Part shown: in pieces, positions 63,966 through 64,000 of the stretch | Position numbering within the stretch: the stretch's first letter is position 1 | Layout of the letters: each line of letters starts with the position of its first letter | Assembly: GCA_905221605.1 (NCBI GenBank) | Contig: CAJNDS010002825.1 | Location: 62,001-126,000, forward strand | Length of the DNA stretch: 64,000 bases | Origin: Symbiodinium natans | Taxonomy: Eukaryota > Sar > Dinophyceae > Suessiales > Symbiodiniaceae | Direction: 5' to 3' | Notes under the pieces: generated by a model | Told to the model about the DNA's origin: nothing | Database searches by the model: none | The model's input: only the letters and a program-made list of their open reading frames with translations | Program-made: the position numbers and the translations under genes

Positions 63966-64000
63966 TATGTGTGTGTGTGTGTCTCTGTGTGTGTGTGTGT
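63966..64000. repeat. (GT)n microsatellite at window end
   Basis: GT repeat with one CTCTCT-type interruption, running off the window. Confidence 0.95.

Noticed and set aside
1-64000. CRISPR arrays, rRNA genes, bacterial operons, confident tRNA genes
   Set aside because: No regular repeat-spacer array, rRNA core sequence, Shine-Dalgarno-linked gene run or foldable tRNA was seen. All direct repeats found are satellites, duplications or LTRs.

Overview
The window looks like nuclear DNA of a dinoflagellate, most like a Symbiodiniaceae-type genome. The evidence is: plant-type (CCCTAAA)n telomeric repeat; sparse short exons with GT-AG and probable GC-AG introns; very repeat-rich DNA with Ty1/copia elements; and two AT-rich pieces that encode recognisable dinoflagellate-style mitochondrial cox1 and cox3. 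There are no prokaryotic operons, rRNA genes, CRISPR arrays or confident tRNA genes. The species assignment is inference.

Layout. 1-6.8 kb is non-coding repeat: a duplicated 1.1-kb unit, a ~135-bp tandem array with telomere-like words, and small palindromic elements. 7.0-10.1 kb holds relics: a minus-strand PIF1-like helicase broken by a ~0.7-kb plus-strand insert, then frameshifted plus-strand ORFs. 12.0-29.2 kb is a complete nested retrotransposon pair. An outer Ty1/copia element (183-bp TG..CA LTRs, 5-bp target duplication TGGAG) sits in a ~22-bp minisatellite. An 8,664-bp inner Ty1/copia element (identical 167-bp LTRs with unusual TA..TA ends, target duplication GACTC) is inserted in its RNase H coding region. 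The inner element has one intact 2,617-codon gag-pol ORF. Its ~600-residue C-terminal extension carries a membrane segment, a long charged coiled coil and a second zinc knuckle. The outer element is defective, carries extra 3' ORFs, and is saturated on its sense strand with the tetranucleotide ACTG.

29.8-30.2 kb is a cox1 nuclear copy. 30.5-38.2 kb has two near-identical ~1.54-kb copies of a gene with a GST-C-like region followed by a Phe-tRNA-synthetase-type B3/4 domain; they flank scattered exons of a fatty-acid desaturase. 38-53 kb is mostly featureless intergenic or intronic DNA. It contains candidate exons of unknown genes, a multi-exon gene with a TIR-like start (DFFISHSW...) and an LDKFCVHQ motif, a (TAC)n microsatellite, an ACTATAGTAT array and an interstitial telomere repeat. 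53.5-56.2 kb is an AT-rich repeat block bounded by C17 and G17 tracts inside an inverted repeat. 56-64 kb is sparse, with a few candidate exons, a short ubiquitin-like ORF and a ~1.2-kb cox3 nuclear mitochondrial insertion with GC-rich hairpins.

How the parts relate: apart from the desaturase, B3/4 and TIR-like loci, the window is built from successive insertions (helicase relic with insert; minisatellite, outer copia, inner copia; two mitochondrial fragments). Single-copy genes appear only as short exons spread over kilobases.
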